Below, piece after piece: positions 48,933 through 61,195 of a DNA stretch of 64,000 bases. The stretch lies in assembly GCA_000328365.1 (NCBI GenBank), contig KB299000.1:181750-245749 (forward strand), given 5' to 3'. The notes beneath the pieces were generated by a model that saw only the letters and a program-made list of their open reading frames with translations, searched no databases and was not told where the DNA came from. Position numbers and translations under genes: made by a program. Each line of letters opens with the position of its first letter. The stretch's first letter is position 1. This DNA is from Capitella teleta. Taxonomy: Eukaryota > Annelida > Polychaeta > Capitellidae.

Positions 48933-50640
48933 CATTATAGCTTTGGTTTTTTGGTCTCCAAATTCATTAGCTATAAGCTCCTGTCCATTTGACTCTCTAT
49001 TTCCATCGGCTTATGCATGGTAAGTATCGGTAGACTTCCAACATGAATTCTTTTTAATTAAGTAATAAATCACATCATCATTTCTATTTAATTAATTCAT
49101 AAACTATACTTTATATGAACCATTCCCATTTGTTTCTCTAATGACTGTAGAACCAGAAATCTTTGCACCACATGAAATTTTTGCTATGATCGAGGTCAAG
49201 ATCGACCACGAAATTTAGATGCCTGCAAAATCCTTCTGGGCGATCTTATATGATGACCCTACCTTGATCGTGAATAATTGATGCCAGGAATAAAGGCCTG
49301 AGCTATAAAACCGTGTAATTTGCAGTCTGCGGAAATTCCCAGTTTCCCCATTACAACTATTCAAGGCACATTAATTTTGAATCAGCCTTACAAGTCAGCA
49401 TATCTTATACTATAACAGGTGGTGGATACCATATACATATCCGGGCATGGATCTCAAGCTGAATCTGGATAAAGAATTGGGTTTGATGCTCACGGTTTAC
49501 AGTCGCGTGGGTGCTTTTCGTTTGGTCTTTTAAAATTTATCCTATATTTTTACATCAGATAGCTAATCTCAATGATAATCTCACTCCAACGAAATACAAG
49601 CTTTCGAGAAATGTACATATTAAGGGCATTTCACAATACGAATAGGATTTTTTTTGAATTTTACATACAAAAGCTAGCATTAGAACTATACTCTTGACTA
49701 AATTGGTACTGAAAGTATCTCTCAGTGAACGATCCACCGGAAATGCAAACATGCAAATGGATGGTTAAAGACCCGATACTGTGGTTATACCGATCGTAAA
49801 ATTAGTATTTAAATTTGTGCTCTGTAATAGCTTCGATGTTTATTTCTATGACTGTATACATGTGTTGTCACGTTATGTGCCTATTCAGCTTGCTTCAGTT
49901 CTCTTCTTGTGACGAGAAAATATTAGTCAATTCTGGACGCGAATGCGTTATGACTAGGAATCATAACGCAAAGCATGCGTTATGGAAGGCCCATTAGACG
50001 CCGCACGAATATGATTGTTGTGTAATATTGAGATTATAGCCTTCAGGCTTCAGCTGTGCTGTTTTAGCTATTTCACAACGCAGAAACTAAGTTTTTTGAT
50101 GGAGTACTATGACCTATTAAGATATGACATTATAATGAAGAATTCGACTAAAAAAAATCGTCATAATATTATTATACACACAAAAAGCACGAATCAATTA
50201 ATTGTCGGCAGTTATTAACATGTCATGCCACTTGAGACATTTACCTCTCACCATATAACGAGGTGTACCATGATCACCAGCGAGATTCTAATCGCTCTTA
50301 ACTCGTTTATCATCCTCCCATGTCCCATTGCAATTGACGAATGCGTGTGATTAAACGCACAGAGCATCTTACATGATCACATGATCACGATCAAGTACGA
50401 CTTCTATCAACAGCTCAAACTGTATAGTTTAGAATTCGTGTATGTGATGTATGTATTGTACGCGTAAATGTTCATATAATAATGCAGGTCTATCTTGGTA
50501 TAACGTCATTGTATATTATAAACGGTCAATTGGACAATTTTGAAGCATGTGTAAAGCATGCATTAAGTACGAAAATCTGAAACATATTTCCCAAAACACA
50601 TCGAATGATCAGAACGTAACCAGCCTCTTGTTATCACAAG
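48933..50640. other. Intergenic, no gene recognised
   Basis: AT-rich, no supported exon. A kappa-B-type GGAAATTCCC lies at 49331-49340. Confidence 0.35.
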
Positions 50641-50643
50641 CAG

Positions 50644-50649
50644 TTTATT
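50644..50649 (-). terminator. Polyadenylation signal of the NACHT-WD gene
   Basis: AATAAA on the minus strand, 266 bases after the stop codon. Confidence 0.55.
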
Positions 50650-50914
50650 AAAAAAAAATGCAATAAAATATGATCGATATACAATTAGGCAGAATAGAAA
50701 TAGTAAAATCTAGCATCTTCAACGACTTACAATTCTTGACAAATTATAATAAAACTGGGTATCGTAATAATATTAATGTCTGATATATAAAATAACACGC
50801 CACTCTATCACATAATCTTTCGACGCTATATATAAAAAATAAAAAAATTAAAAATTAAAAAAAGGTAAATCAACTCCACTCATCCACAGTGCAATCGTCT
50901 GCAGGCATGTTAAG

Positions 50915-53900
50915 TCAATTTGTAATGCTGGTGACAGATTTCATCCTTTGTAGGGTTGTTTTCATGCGGATTGCACCGAAGTTATGACAAAGGAATATCT
51001 TCGCCATGCCTAATTCAGTAGCACCTACAATATAATTCCCTTTTGGAGAGATTTGCAAGCCAGACATCATGGTGTCGGACAAAGGTAGGATGGACACGAC
51101 ATCTCCAGTGGCGATGTCCACCACGACCAAGCGTCCATCAAAGAGGACAGCGTGCGTATTGGTCAACATCCCGGTCAAGGAACAAGGAGAGTTCAAAGCC
51201 AGGCTTAGATCTTGCATAACCTCTCCGTTTCCAGCGTTCCACACGCGGTAGATGTTATTCTGACTCGCCACTCCCATCACAATGGTGCCATCCGCCGAGA
51301 AGCAGACATCACTCTCATGACTACCAGGCAGCCAAGTTTCAGGCATGTCCAAGATTGTGTTGAACCTGCCATCAGAGTTGGTTAGGACGAGTTCACCCTC
51401 GAGTTGACGGCGTCGTATGCTGATGGCGACACGGTCTGATGCTGGTGACGCCTTCAGGTATGCAATGTGGACACACTGCACCATGTGGACTTGTTCACCC
51501 GAGCGCTGGTTCCAAACTGCAAGGGTGTTCACGGCTTCTCTGTGGAAGGTCATCAGGTAGCCATTAACGGGAAGGAAAGCGAAGTCAGTCACAGTTGGCT
51601 TGCCTTCCTCCCGAGTCTTCAACTCAAATTGATGAGTTGAAAGTTTCGTCCTCAAGTCAAAGATAACGACCTTGTTTTGGTCCTGGCTGTACAGCAGTGC
51701 CACGATAGGATCTTTTGGAGAGACTGCGCAAGTTATTTCATTGGAGCCATCGTCATCGCAGTCAGTGTTGGAGTTGAGTTCTTCATAAGTGGGCAGGGAA
51801 AATGTGGTTTTGTTGTTTCGATTCCAGACTTTAACTTGAGTGCCATTGTTTAAAACAATGAGATTCCCATCTGGAGTGCTTGAGCAGATATACTGTGAGC
51901 TACCTGGCCCGTAGAAGTAACCGAATGGTTTCCTGTTGTGAAGAATTGGCTGATTCTTGAGGGGTGTTGGGGCCAGTGGCATGTCTTCCTGCTTAGGATC
52001 CAATGTACTGACAGAAATTTCCTCAGTCTTCTGGAATGTTTTGTAGTGTGCAAGAACCAATGTATCAATTTTGGGCAAGAATCGCATGCTTTCAATGTTG
52101 ACATTTTTCACGGAATTTTGTGGTCCAGATTTAGCAGCCTCCAGGTTTGTAGTATCATATAACCGAATCTCATCAAACGAAAGATACACTATGTATTTAT
52201 CGTAGATCATCATGTCTTTCACGTTGTCCAAGCCAAGAATTCTGTACTGAGTCCCCTCATCTTCGATTTGCTTGATGCAGGCGGGACCCTTGGGAATCAA
52301 CATTGACGAAGAAAGGGCATTTCCAGAGGAGATGCCGAAGCACGTATCCGCATCTGACAAACTGACAACTTTGTTTTCTGTAAATTTCCATAGCTTCGGT
52401 TTCGTTGCCAAATTCTTACTGACGCAATGTATGCTCCCTCCGCACAAGATGCTGTGATTCTCAAGAAAAGCAGACTTGGTGAAAGAGTCCCCGTCAAGGT
52501 CAATTGAGTGCAGCTGGTTGTAGTTGCCCATACTCCAAATGGTAACCTTGACTTGGTCTTTGTTAGTTTGCTTCACGCAAGTGCAGAGCATGGTGCTGTT
52601 AGACGACAGTGCGCATGAGCGGATGCCAAATTGGGCACTCCCACCAAATCTGAACTTGAGGACTTCAATGGATTTCACACATTTCTTGGTTTTCATGTCG
52701 AAGATGAGCATGTGTAGAGACCGTCCACCCCAAGGGAATGTGGAAACTCCACAGGCGAGGTGCCGGTTGGACGAGTCGCAACTCTCAATGGAAAACTTCT
52801 CCTTTAGTTGGATGCTGCTGAGGTCAAAACCACTTGGAATACACTTCCCTTTGTTATTGATTAACGTGGTGAGAGATCCAAGGAATAAGTTTCCACTGTC
52901 CTTCAAATACTTGACACACAAGCCAACACGATCTTTAAGATTCTTGACATCAATTGTGTCCAGCTTCTGATCACAGTTTGCCGCACCAAGTAAGAAAAGT
53001 TCCAGGCTATAATTTTCATCTTTGACCACTACTGCTATTTGTCTGTTGTCAGGTGAAACATCAGCCCCACAAATCACTCCTTGGAAAGATTTAGTCACAC
53101 ACGGTGTCTCAGATGAAACTGTGCAGTCTTCAATCCAAGGTACATCTTCGAGCTCGAGCTTGGCATTCTGTTGAATTCTCTGTACATTGGGATAATTCGC
53201 AGCAATGTTGATGGTGAATTCAGGCGACTGGCTAATCTCGGGTCCTTTCTGCAGAACAAATCTGTGGTAGCTTTCGATCTGCTCCATCAGCTTCGGTTGT
53301 CGTTTCATGTATTCCGAGAGTGTAACCTTCCGGGGTGATTCTCTGAGGGTCTGGTAATGTTCATGCTGATAATCATTGTACAAGTGGTGAATGTTGACAT
53401 GCTCAAGGGAAATCTTTCCATGAATGTATTGTAAGCTGCATAAGAGCTTTGCAATACTGTCTTGTTGGCGTGGAACATCAATGAGATGAGTGATTGCGTG
53501 TTTCAGAGCATACTGTCTCAGCAGTGGGTGGACCTTCGCAGTACGCTTGCCGTTCAGTTGCAGCCATTTCATACATCCCTCTTGTAACTTCTGTCTTCCC
53601 GCTGTGTCGTCCACAGCCAGCTTTTGGGCCTTCTTCTCGTTCCAGAGCCAATCACGCACGTACACATGGTGCAAGTGCACGCAGTCTTGGGCGTTCACAA
53701 CGATGATAGGTTTCAGTCCTTCAAGCACAACATCGGCGTCCATATCAGATATTTCATTCAAGAAGTCTTTGTGTATTGGTTCCTGGATGCTCAGCAGCAT
53801 TCCTAAGGAACATTCGTAGACGTGTTGGGCTTGCGGTTCAGACGAATTGTCAACTAGGTAATCGAAGAAACCTTGCAGAACTTCAGAATAGGTAGCTTGC

Positions 53901-56900
53901 AATCCCGTTGGGAAGAGTGTGTCAATCTCCCGCAAAGCAATCTTCTTGTCTTTCGGAAACGCTTCAAGATTCTTCGCAAATAGATACGCACATAGGAAGT
54001 TGCCTTCTGACTTCTTTGCCAGCTGGGTGAGTCCACCGTCAAGGCTGATTCGATCCATAAAAGGACTCAAAGGCTCTTTGAGGTATCGTTTGATGTCCAC
54101 CAAGTTGTCTTGCGTGTTCTTAAGCTCAACGGAGTAAGCAGACTCTAGTTGGCTCTTGATCTGATTGTCATCTGATGTCGTTGCTAGCAACTGGATCCAA
54201 GATGGCGTGTTGCCATGGAATTCATTTAACAACTCGTAGAACATAGCCTTGTCTTGTAAGTTGCACTCTTCCAGAGAATCCAAGACAATGAGGGATGTTC
54301 TTCCATTATGGTCCAAGGATGGTGAGTTCAGAGGATCCACGATGAGTGCCTGCCATAGTTCCCTCATGCTTCTCTCTCCAACCAGTTGTTCAAGTTCTTC
54401 AGGTTTCGGCAACGTGTTGTGGTAATTGGGGAAAAACCCGCACATCTGATGAGCCAGACTCAGGATGACACCGCACATATTGTTGTGATCAATATTGAAA
54501 GTGCAGAAATCGAAGAAGTGGACGGCAGCGATTCGGGAAGCGTGGCGCTTACAGATGTCTGTTGACAGGCAGGTCTTGCCCATGCCTGGCTGGCCCCACA
54601 CCACACGGAATGATGACTTTGGTTCTTTTTCTTCACCAATGATCCATTTCTCAAGACAGCCTTGAAGTTTTGTTCTGGTGTTAGCGGTGTAGCGGTGCCT
54701 TCTCTGAATGATGGAGTTTGCCCATGAGAAATCCAGAAGCAAAGATTGTACCGTCGACTTGAGGTTTTTCTGAATGATTGATTCTATGATTTCCTGGGTG
54801 TCCTCACTGTCAATTGATGCGTACGATGAAACGGACACTGCATTTCGTTCCCGAGTTTCCAATTCAGACTTCTCATTTCCATTGACGATTAGAACTTCCG
54901 CTTCAATCGGAGATCCGAGCTCTTTTGTGTTTTCTTCCGTATCAACTGTCAGAACTCTCTGTTCAATCTTGACCGGTGAAGCCAAGGGGCTCTGTTATCA
55001 AATATGCATGGCAATGTGAATTAAGGCATCCATTTGGACAATTACAGTACCTTTGGCGATGGAGCTGCTTCAAATTTAACTTTCTCATCTGTAAGAACAA
55101 AAAAATGAAGTGAATTTCATTAACTGGTAAGATAAAGCTCATTTACCTTTCTCAGGCGTTCTCGCCTTGACAGGACTTGTGGTGCCATTGGAAACATTAA
55201 CAGTACTTTCAGTGTTGATAGCAGACTTCGTGACAACACTTTTCTCTTCTTTTGGCGATAATCCCTTGAATTTAGTCTCCACTTCTGGGATGCTCACTCT
55301 CAGCTTGTGTTCTGGGGTGCTGCTCTCAGCTTCCGTAACCTCCGACGACACAACCTCTCCGTCTTTCGTGATCTCATGTGAGGCCACCTGCTTCTCAGAC
55401 ACAACTGGGGCCCCCTGTCCATCGTCTACAATCAGGGTTTTCTTGGCCAGAACACTCTTGGATGTTGTGACTGTGGCCGTCAATCCCCTTTCTTTCAAGC
55501 TTTTGAGCAGACTCTCGACATCTTGTCCTTCGGTTTTCACGCTGGCAAATCCTCCAGATTTAATCTCTTGTGTTTGCATCTCAAATTTGGCTGATGTCCT
55601 CGTTGTTTCAATTTTGTCAGGTTGAAATTCGACCTTGACATCTTCCAAGTTAACCTTAGGAGGCGTAGTTTCTGGTTCAACATCGCTTTTCAAAGTTTCG
55701 CTTTTGGTTTCCCTGTCTGGAAAGACTGGCGTTTTCTCCTCTTTGATGGGTGACTTGTTCAATCGTTGGCTGTCGTCAAAGATTGGTGGAGGGGTAGGGG
55801 GTCTGTCCTCTGTGTCGGTCGCTGGACCAATCGGAGTTGTCGGACCCTTGCGTGGAGTAGGCACTGGTGGCTCCTTAGCTGGCGACACATCCTGAGAATC
55901 GAATAAAAAAACTAATTAGTACAACCGAAGATTATAATACAACAAGATTAGGAGCTCATGCATTTGCCTGTGGATGTTGTGTTTACTATGGACCCTTAGT
56001 GGGGGGCGGCGTTTAAATTGTTGCATTTTGTATTCCAGCGAATCAGAAATCAGTTCCGACGACTATGCTTTGTGGCGATTTCGATCAGGCAACGTCTGAG
56101 TATTTGGTACAACCATGGTTGGCCAATGGTCATGATAACTTATTGGTCTGTTTTCTTGGAGTTGACGCAAGTGACAGGTCTCATCAAGCTTTCGATTACA
56201 ATTTGAGTGATTTACAAAGACTAAATTTTGATGGCATTGAAAACGGGTTCAATTTGAAGCGATAATTTATATTCATATAAAAAGTATCTAATTTTTAACT
56301 ACACAATACCCAAGTTTGTTTATTTATTCATTGAATTTGTAAACAAACAAAAAAAGAGAAGAGGATGGTAAAGATGGGTTATAGACACTCACTCGAGACC
56401 ATTCTCTACCAATTATCATTACGAGGTGTGACATGCTTGCGAGTGCCACCCAAGATTATAATTACTAGTACCTCATCGATTACCGTCACATTATTTTTGC
56501 TATGCAATGGAAATTGTATCACATTCAGCACATTTGATCTACGTGGAAAACAGTTCATCGGTTGAATAAATATGCATATGTACTAGTATATCATTTATTG
56601 TCGTAAGTCCCCGTAACACGAGGAATATGTGTCTGTGACGAAATCAACAGATGGAACAAGGACATCCGCCAACAGCCATCGCGTAGGATCGCTTTTAGGC
56701 TTTTAGGCTTTTAGGTTTTTAGGCCTGAAGCTGAAACTTGGCAGACTGCATTGAGGTCCTCGTATTCATATTTCATAATCGATTTCACGTGCATTGTTTG
56801 TGGAAATACAACGCGAAGGAGACACGCAATAAGTAAACCTACTTGTTCGAAACTGCAGATTAAAATAATTCACCGCTCGAGTGTTGAGGTCTCAGCGTGC

Positions 56901-57370
56901 ATGACAAGGTTCTTGTTGAGAACAAGTCCGGATTAGCGAGACCGACGCCAAGTTAATCCGGGGAACAGTGAAACCTTACAACTCAGAATGTAGCGCACGC
57001 TTTGTGTTCGATGTATTCAGTTTTACACCTCAAGAGTGCGTGTATAGTATAATCAGAAACGGCTTGCTTCTTTTGCCTTCAGGTATTTTCTGAAATTCCG
57101 GTAGGCCTAATGTTTTGGGTAAACAGATCAATAACAGGAGTATATGATCGATATATGATCGATTACATGTATAATGGGATAACTGATTGGTCTATCATTA
57201 ACTCGATTGATGGGCGATGAACTCACCTGGGATTCAGCCGGTTGTTCAATAGCCGGGCTCGGTTCCTGATCCGCCGCTGCCTTCGATTTCTTCGATTTAG
57301 TCGGTGCCCTTCCGTACGGAGCATTATCCGGATCCTTCACTGCAGATCCTTTGCTGCAAGCTCCTCCCAT
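50915..57370 (-). CDS. Large NACHT-WD40 STAND ATPase with an N-terminal dual lipidation signal
   Basis: Exons in gene order: 57370-57227, 55891-55147, 55088-55051 and 54991-50915, all GT-AG, giving 1667 aa. Residues 1-8 (MGGACSKG) fit N-myristoylation (Gly2, Ser6) with a palmitoylatable Cys5. Residues 9 to about 400 are Pro/Ser/Thr/Lys/Glu-rich and probably disordered, with a PVPTPR motif. The NACHT part has the P-loop GQPGMGKT (about 432-439), a Walker B segment SLIVLDSLEE (about 532-541) and the winged-helix-type segment HLHHVYVRDWLW. From about residue 870 to the end are WD-like blades (for example VWNQRSGEQV, VWNAGNGEVMQDL), probably two propellers. The layout resembles NWD/TEP1/HET-E-type proteins. 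No CARD, death or TIR domain was seen. An in-frame TAA lies 21 bases before the ATG, and the acceptor is at 57402. AATAAA is at 50649-50644. Domain calls are solid; the role (scaffold, immune sensor) is inference. Confidence 0.92.
56038..56265 (+). other. Unexplained open frame inside NACHT-WD intron 1, opposite strand
   Basis: After TATTCCAG a plus-strand frame runs to a TAA at 56265: MLCGDFDQATSEYLVQPWLA and so on, ending FDGIENGFNLKR. Its composition is protein-like, but it matches no family I know and no partner exon is evident. It could be a retrocopied fragment or chance. Confidence 0.2.
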
Positions 57371-57401
57371 GATGTCGCTCCAATCAATGAATTAGCATAC
57401 C

Positions 57402-58208
57402 TGTTGAAGGAAACATAAGTCCACAATTCATCAGACGGTTTTTTTTCTTTCTTCTTTTTCTGCTGCGTGCACTTGAGATAAAGACAGTTAAAGCAAGGTA
57501 TATACACCCACACAATATGCAACGAGTCAGACTGTTGTTATCGCACACACTAGTGTGGTTTATATAGCATGCGCACACGATTTAGGCCTTTTGTGGTGAA
57601 TGCGATGAACCTGTAATGATACGCAAAAAGGATTTAATCACCAAACATTGCATCACATCAGGGATCGACTGTCAAGTGCAATACAAGCAATACGCCGATT
57701 CAATTACGATGTTACCTGCATACACAACACAAGATATATGTGACATGTTATGTGGGTCACAATACTCACGTACGCAGGCCATATACCTTGACCTAAAGTC
57801 AATAATATGCTAAACATATGGAGTTGAAGATTAGTCGAGTGGATTTGTGTGTTTGACTATAATGGAGTTGATAGCATTGAATTGGTTCGTGGTTCGTACG
57901 TCGTGCACACACAGCGATTTAAGCCAACAGCAGAAATGCAATCTAATCTAACTCACCATGCAAATACGCTTCAAATTGGGCAGCGAGATTATGGAAACTA
58001 GGTTGCCCAACGGGGAAGACACTGCTTTATCGCTCACTCTCCGTGGTACCTCTATTTCCCCCACGTTCCCTCTTTCTATATATAAATTTCGTAGCTCTAT
58101 CGATTTTGGCAACAGTCGGAACATCTTCCTTACGACCCCATTCACGCCGATTGCGCAACAACGGAATGGGATTCCACGGGAATATTGGCGATTTGGGCGA
58201 AATGTCTT
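57402..58208 (-). other. Candidate 5' UTR intron and exon of the NACHT-WD gene
   Basis: Minus-strand 58208-57957 is bordered by a long pyrimidine tract plus CCCTAG and by the donor ATG|GTGAGTT. It is 252 nt and open in one frame (84 codons, ending SLPNLKRICM). The next acceptor is TTCAACAG at 57402, followed by an in-frame stop before the NACHT start. So it is either an upstream 5' UTR exon with an upstream reading frame or part of another gene. Around 60,180-60,027 a CAG acceptor and an ATG|GGTAAGT-like donor could mark a further upstream exon. Confidence 0.4.
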
Positions 58209-60663
58209 CTAGGGCAGTAAATACGAGAGGGAGGAGGAGGAGGAGGGGGGAAGAGGAGATGGATGGAGGAAGAAAATAAGCACACGTATTAGGAATCTTG
58301 CGATCGAGAGAGAAGTAAGGACAATGAGACAGAGGGTTATCACTAATCACAGGCTTACACCGATACACATAAATAATTACCTATACTATAGAGTATACCT
58401 GCACGTACAATTCCCAGCATATACAACTGTACTTATATAATCAGTATATAATGATAGGCAGCCTATACAGCCAGAATATTCCATTACACCGAAGCAATAT
58501 CATTATCCTTGAAAGGGAAAAAAACCGCATAACAACAACACCCCCCCAGAGAACACCCCCCCCCCAAAAAAAAAAAAAGAAGAAGAAAAAAACAGCAATG
58601 ATTTCCAGTCTTTTTCCTTGTTGTCAATTAAGAGTTTTCTTAGCGTGTTTTCCCGTATACTCTGAGGGTCTTGAACTACAGGATGTTTCCTGATCACATG
58701 TGGCTAGATTACAACCGTGAAAACAAGTATAACTCATCTCGCATTATCTGCCATCTAATTACGAGTCTCGATCGTCCAATAGAACGCGACTCCCATGAAT
58801 ATAGATCATTGCTTTTTTTGGTGGCGCAGCATCTGTGGTCCCAATCTAGATTTACGCCAGATGTCGCGACACTCCCGATAGCCATCCAACCCAATATTAT
58901 CCCACATTGTGGATTTCCATCTAGATTCCAGATCACATGATTTCTAAGATGTTTAGATAATGTTATGTAATGTGATCATAAATCAAGCATAGACAGCCAT
59001 ACACGGCTTGATGTGCTTATATAACTTAGAATTTTTCCATCACTCTCAATTATTGCTTTGAATGCGGAACAATTTGGCAGACTGGTATGTGAGGATCTCT
59101 AGCAATAGAATATCGCCTGAATATAGAGGCACTCACGTGATTATCGCTACCACATGGTGTGCTTCTTCTTGTGATTTGAATGAGAAACCAATCTATTCTT
59201 TTGGCAGGTCACCACAGTTGCCCATGTCCATTATTGAGGTCTGTATCCACCTCTCCATCATTCTCACCTATCTTCGCTCTCCACACAATCAGCTGTAAAT
59301 GCTCCGAAGGGTGTAAACGTCGTGCACACTATTCTCAGTAATAGGTTTATACGTCATGCATGTGATCAATCGCACGTTAATGAACCGGTTAATTAGACTA
59401 CCTGTGTACAGCCCTGTATTATGCATGTAAATTATTATATATATGTTTATCGCGATTCACTAATGCGTTGGAGATCAAGGCTAAGTGTTTCATTATTCAG
59501 TTCATTCAAAACTCCCTTTTATGACTTTTTTTCAAGGTGACGCGTTGCTTTGAGTGTTTTCAAAACATTCTGTGACTCGTGTTCGAAATAGGTCAACCAC
59601 ATGTGAATCATTGAGTCGTTTACGGGTATCCTGTTTAACTGAACACAACGGATTAATCGGTGTAACCGGATTAACGATAGCACTGGATTTGCAATGATAT
59701 ATGCGTACACTTTTGTATGGCGCTGAAGGTAGACCGATGATACGCGAGTTGGGCCCACAGCAAACACTGTTCTGGTGGTACCACTGTTACGTAATCATTT
59801 AGCAGCGATCAATCATCTGTTTCTGGCGATGAAGGTCGATGTAATGTCAGTTGAACGAGTGCACAATCTGATTACATCAGAATGATAGCTGCCGCTGCTA
59901 TTATTCATTTGTCTCTGTATCATTCATCACAATTACACGAGAGCAACACATGTAAACTCAGCGCCGTGATCTCTAACCATATTTAACTGGTGAATAGTTT
60001 ATGTTACACTGGAATACTCAGACTTACCCATGTAAACACGACTGCATGTATCCACAGAGCGTAATCCACCAGCACAGCCGCCTTTCCTCACGACCACACA
60101 GCGGTGAATGGAACTGGCTTCACACTCAGATCTCCGAGTGATTCATGCGTGTAAAAGAAAAATCCCTACCTGCACATAGAATCATGTTGCGGTCAGAACT
60201 GAAGCCGGCCTTAAAGGGTCGCACAGTGAGGTATCTGTGCTCCGAACCTGTTCAACCACATGTCAATCAACTCAGCGAGGGTTAATTAATTATGAATTGA
60301 TTCTACAGCAGGGGGGTATGTTATAAGTTATGAGGGATCTCTTACGAGTGTTCCTATATGCTGGCACCCAGTGTTGTATACAATACGTTTTAAAGATCTG
60401 TGAAGGAAATAGGTATTGTTGTTGAAATACTCGATAGAGGGAAGGGGGTATAATGAGGTTCTTCAAATGGGGCTACAGTCCCCTCCTTTGTGTGTCGTCG
60501 TTTATGAAGACAGGAAGCCCTGACAGTTGGGGTATTTCTCTCGCTTTTTTTTTTCTCTTCCCTTGGCGGGGAGTCGAGCCATCTGCGTCGACAGCCATTC
60601 ATTCAAGTGGAGACACACGCTAGTTGGATTGCTGGGGGCGACGGCTCGTTTTAGGAGGACCTC
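58209..60663. other. Intergenic or 5' region of the NACHT-WD gene, nothing recognised
   Basis: No supported coding exon. Purine/pyrimidine runs at 58,230-58,260 and C/A runs at 58,540-58,580. TCACGTGA at 59133-59140. Confidence 0.35.
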
Positions 60664-60728
60664 ATTGTCTAACGAGCAGACGACGGCCACACCACCAGTC
60701 GGAGCGGAAAACTGGTGTTACACAATGG
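60664..60728 (+). repeat. Dispersed SINE-like repeat, copy 1
   Basis: ATTGTCTAACGAGCAGACGA, then GGAGCGGAAAACTGGTGTTA. Related to copies at 60,831-60,900 (inverted) and 63,760-63,816. The terminal sequence and family are not known to me. Confidence 0.65.
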
Positions 60729-60830
60729 GGAGGACCTAACACGATTCCTTATTGAGCACTTTTGAAACTTTAAAATTTTGGACGGCGTGAAAACTTGGAA
60801 GTGAATTGATAGACGCTGGCCCTTCTTGGG

Positions 60831-60900
60831 CATTGCGTAACACTCAGTTGGCCGCTTCGACAGAACTGCTGCTGTGGCATCGTCTGCTCGTTAGACAATG
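60831..60900 (-). repeat. Dispersed SINE-like repeat, copy 2
   Basis: On the minus strand: CATTGTCTAACGAGCAGACG, then AGCGGCCAACTGAGTGTTAC and GCAATG. It lies about 100 bp from copy 1 in opposite orientation, so the two can pair. Confidence 0.7.
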
Positions 60901-61036
60901 CTTCTTGGGTGTATCTAAATTTATACATATATGTATTCAACAAATGCACTCGATGCTTATGCAGCAACATGCTGAAACTATTTATTCGCAACCTCACAAA
61001 ATACAACTACTCATTGTTCTGTGCAGAACAATTGAA

Positions 61037-61195
61037 ATGGATTCTCGCAGAGAAAAAAAAAATCTAAACAAAACAAGGTCAACCAGTGACATAGTTCTTC
61101 ATCCTCTTAACGTACCTCCAATGCACTTCATCTTCCCTCTTGGAGAAGTCAAAACACCCGCTGATTTGACCAGATTGCTCTCTGAGGCTCCCCAG
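61037..61195 (+). CDS. First coding exon of an unidentified gene (partial)
   Basis: A CTGTGCAG acceptor ends at 61026, the ATG follows at 61037, and the frame runs 53 codons to CCCCAG|GTGTGT at 61195 (phase 0). The peptide starts MDSRREKKNLNKTRSTSDIV and continues VPPMHFIFPLGEVKTPADL, then TRLLSEAPQ. The basic, Ser/Thr-rich start (RSTSD looks like a kinase site) followed by a hydrophobic/Pro segment is protein-like, and the splice borders are good. I do not recognise the family. I could not find the next exon before the window ends, so the gene would extend to the right. No function is proposed. Confidence 0.5.

Noticed and set aside
57958-58212. Plus-strand 84-codon frame starting MQIRFKLG
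   Set aside because: The splice signals at its borders face the minus strand, so the minus-strand exon reading is better supported.
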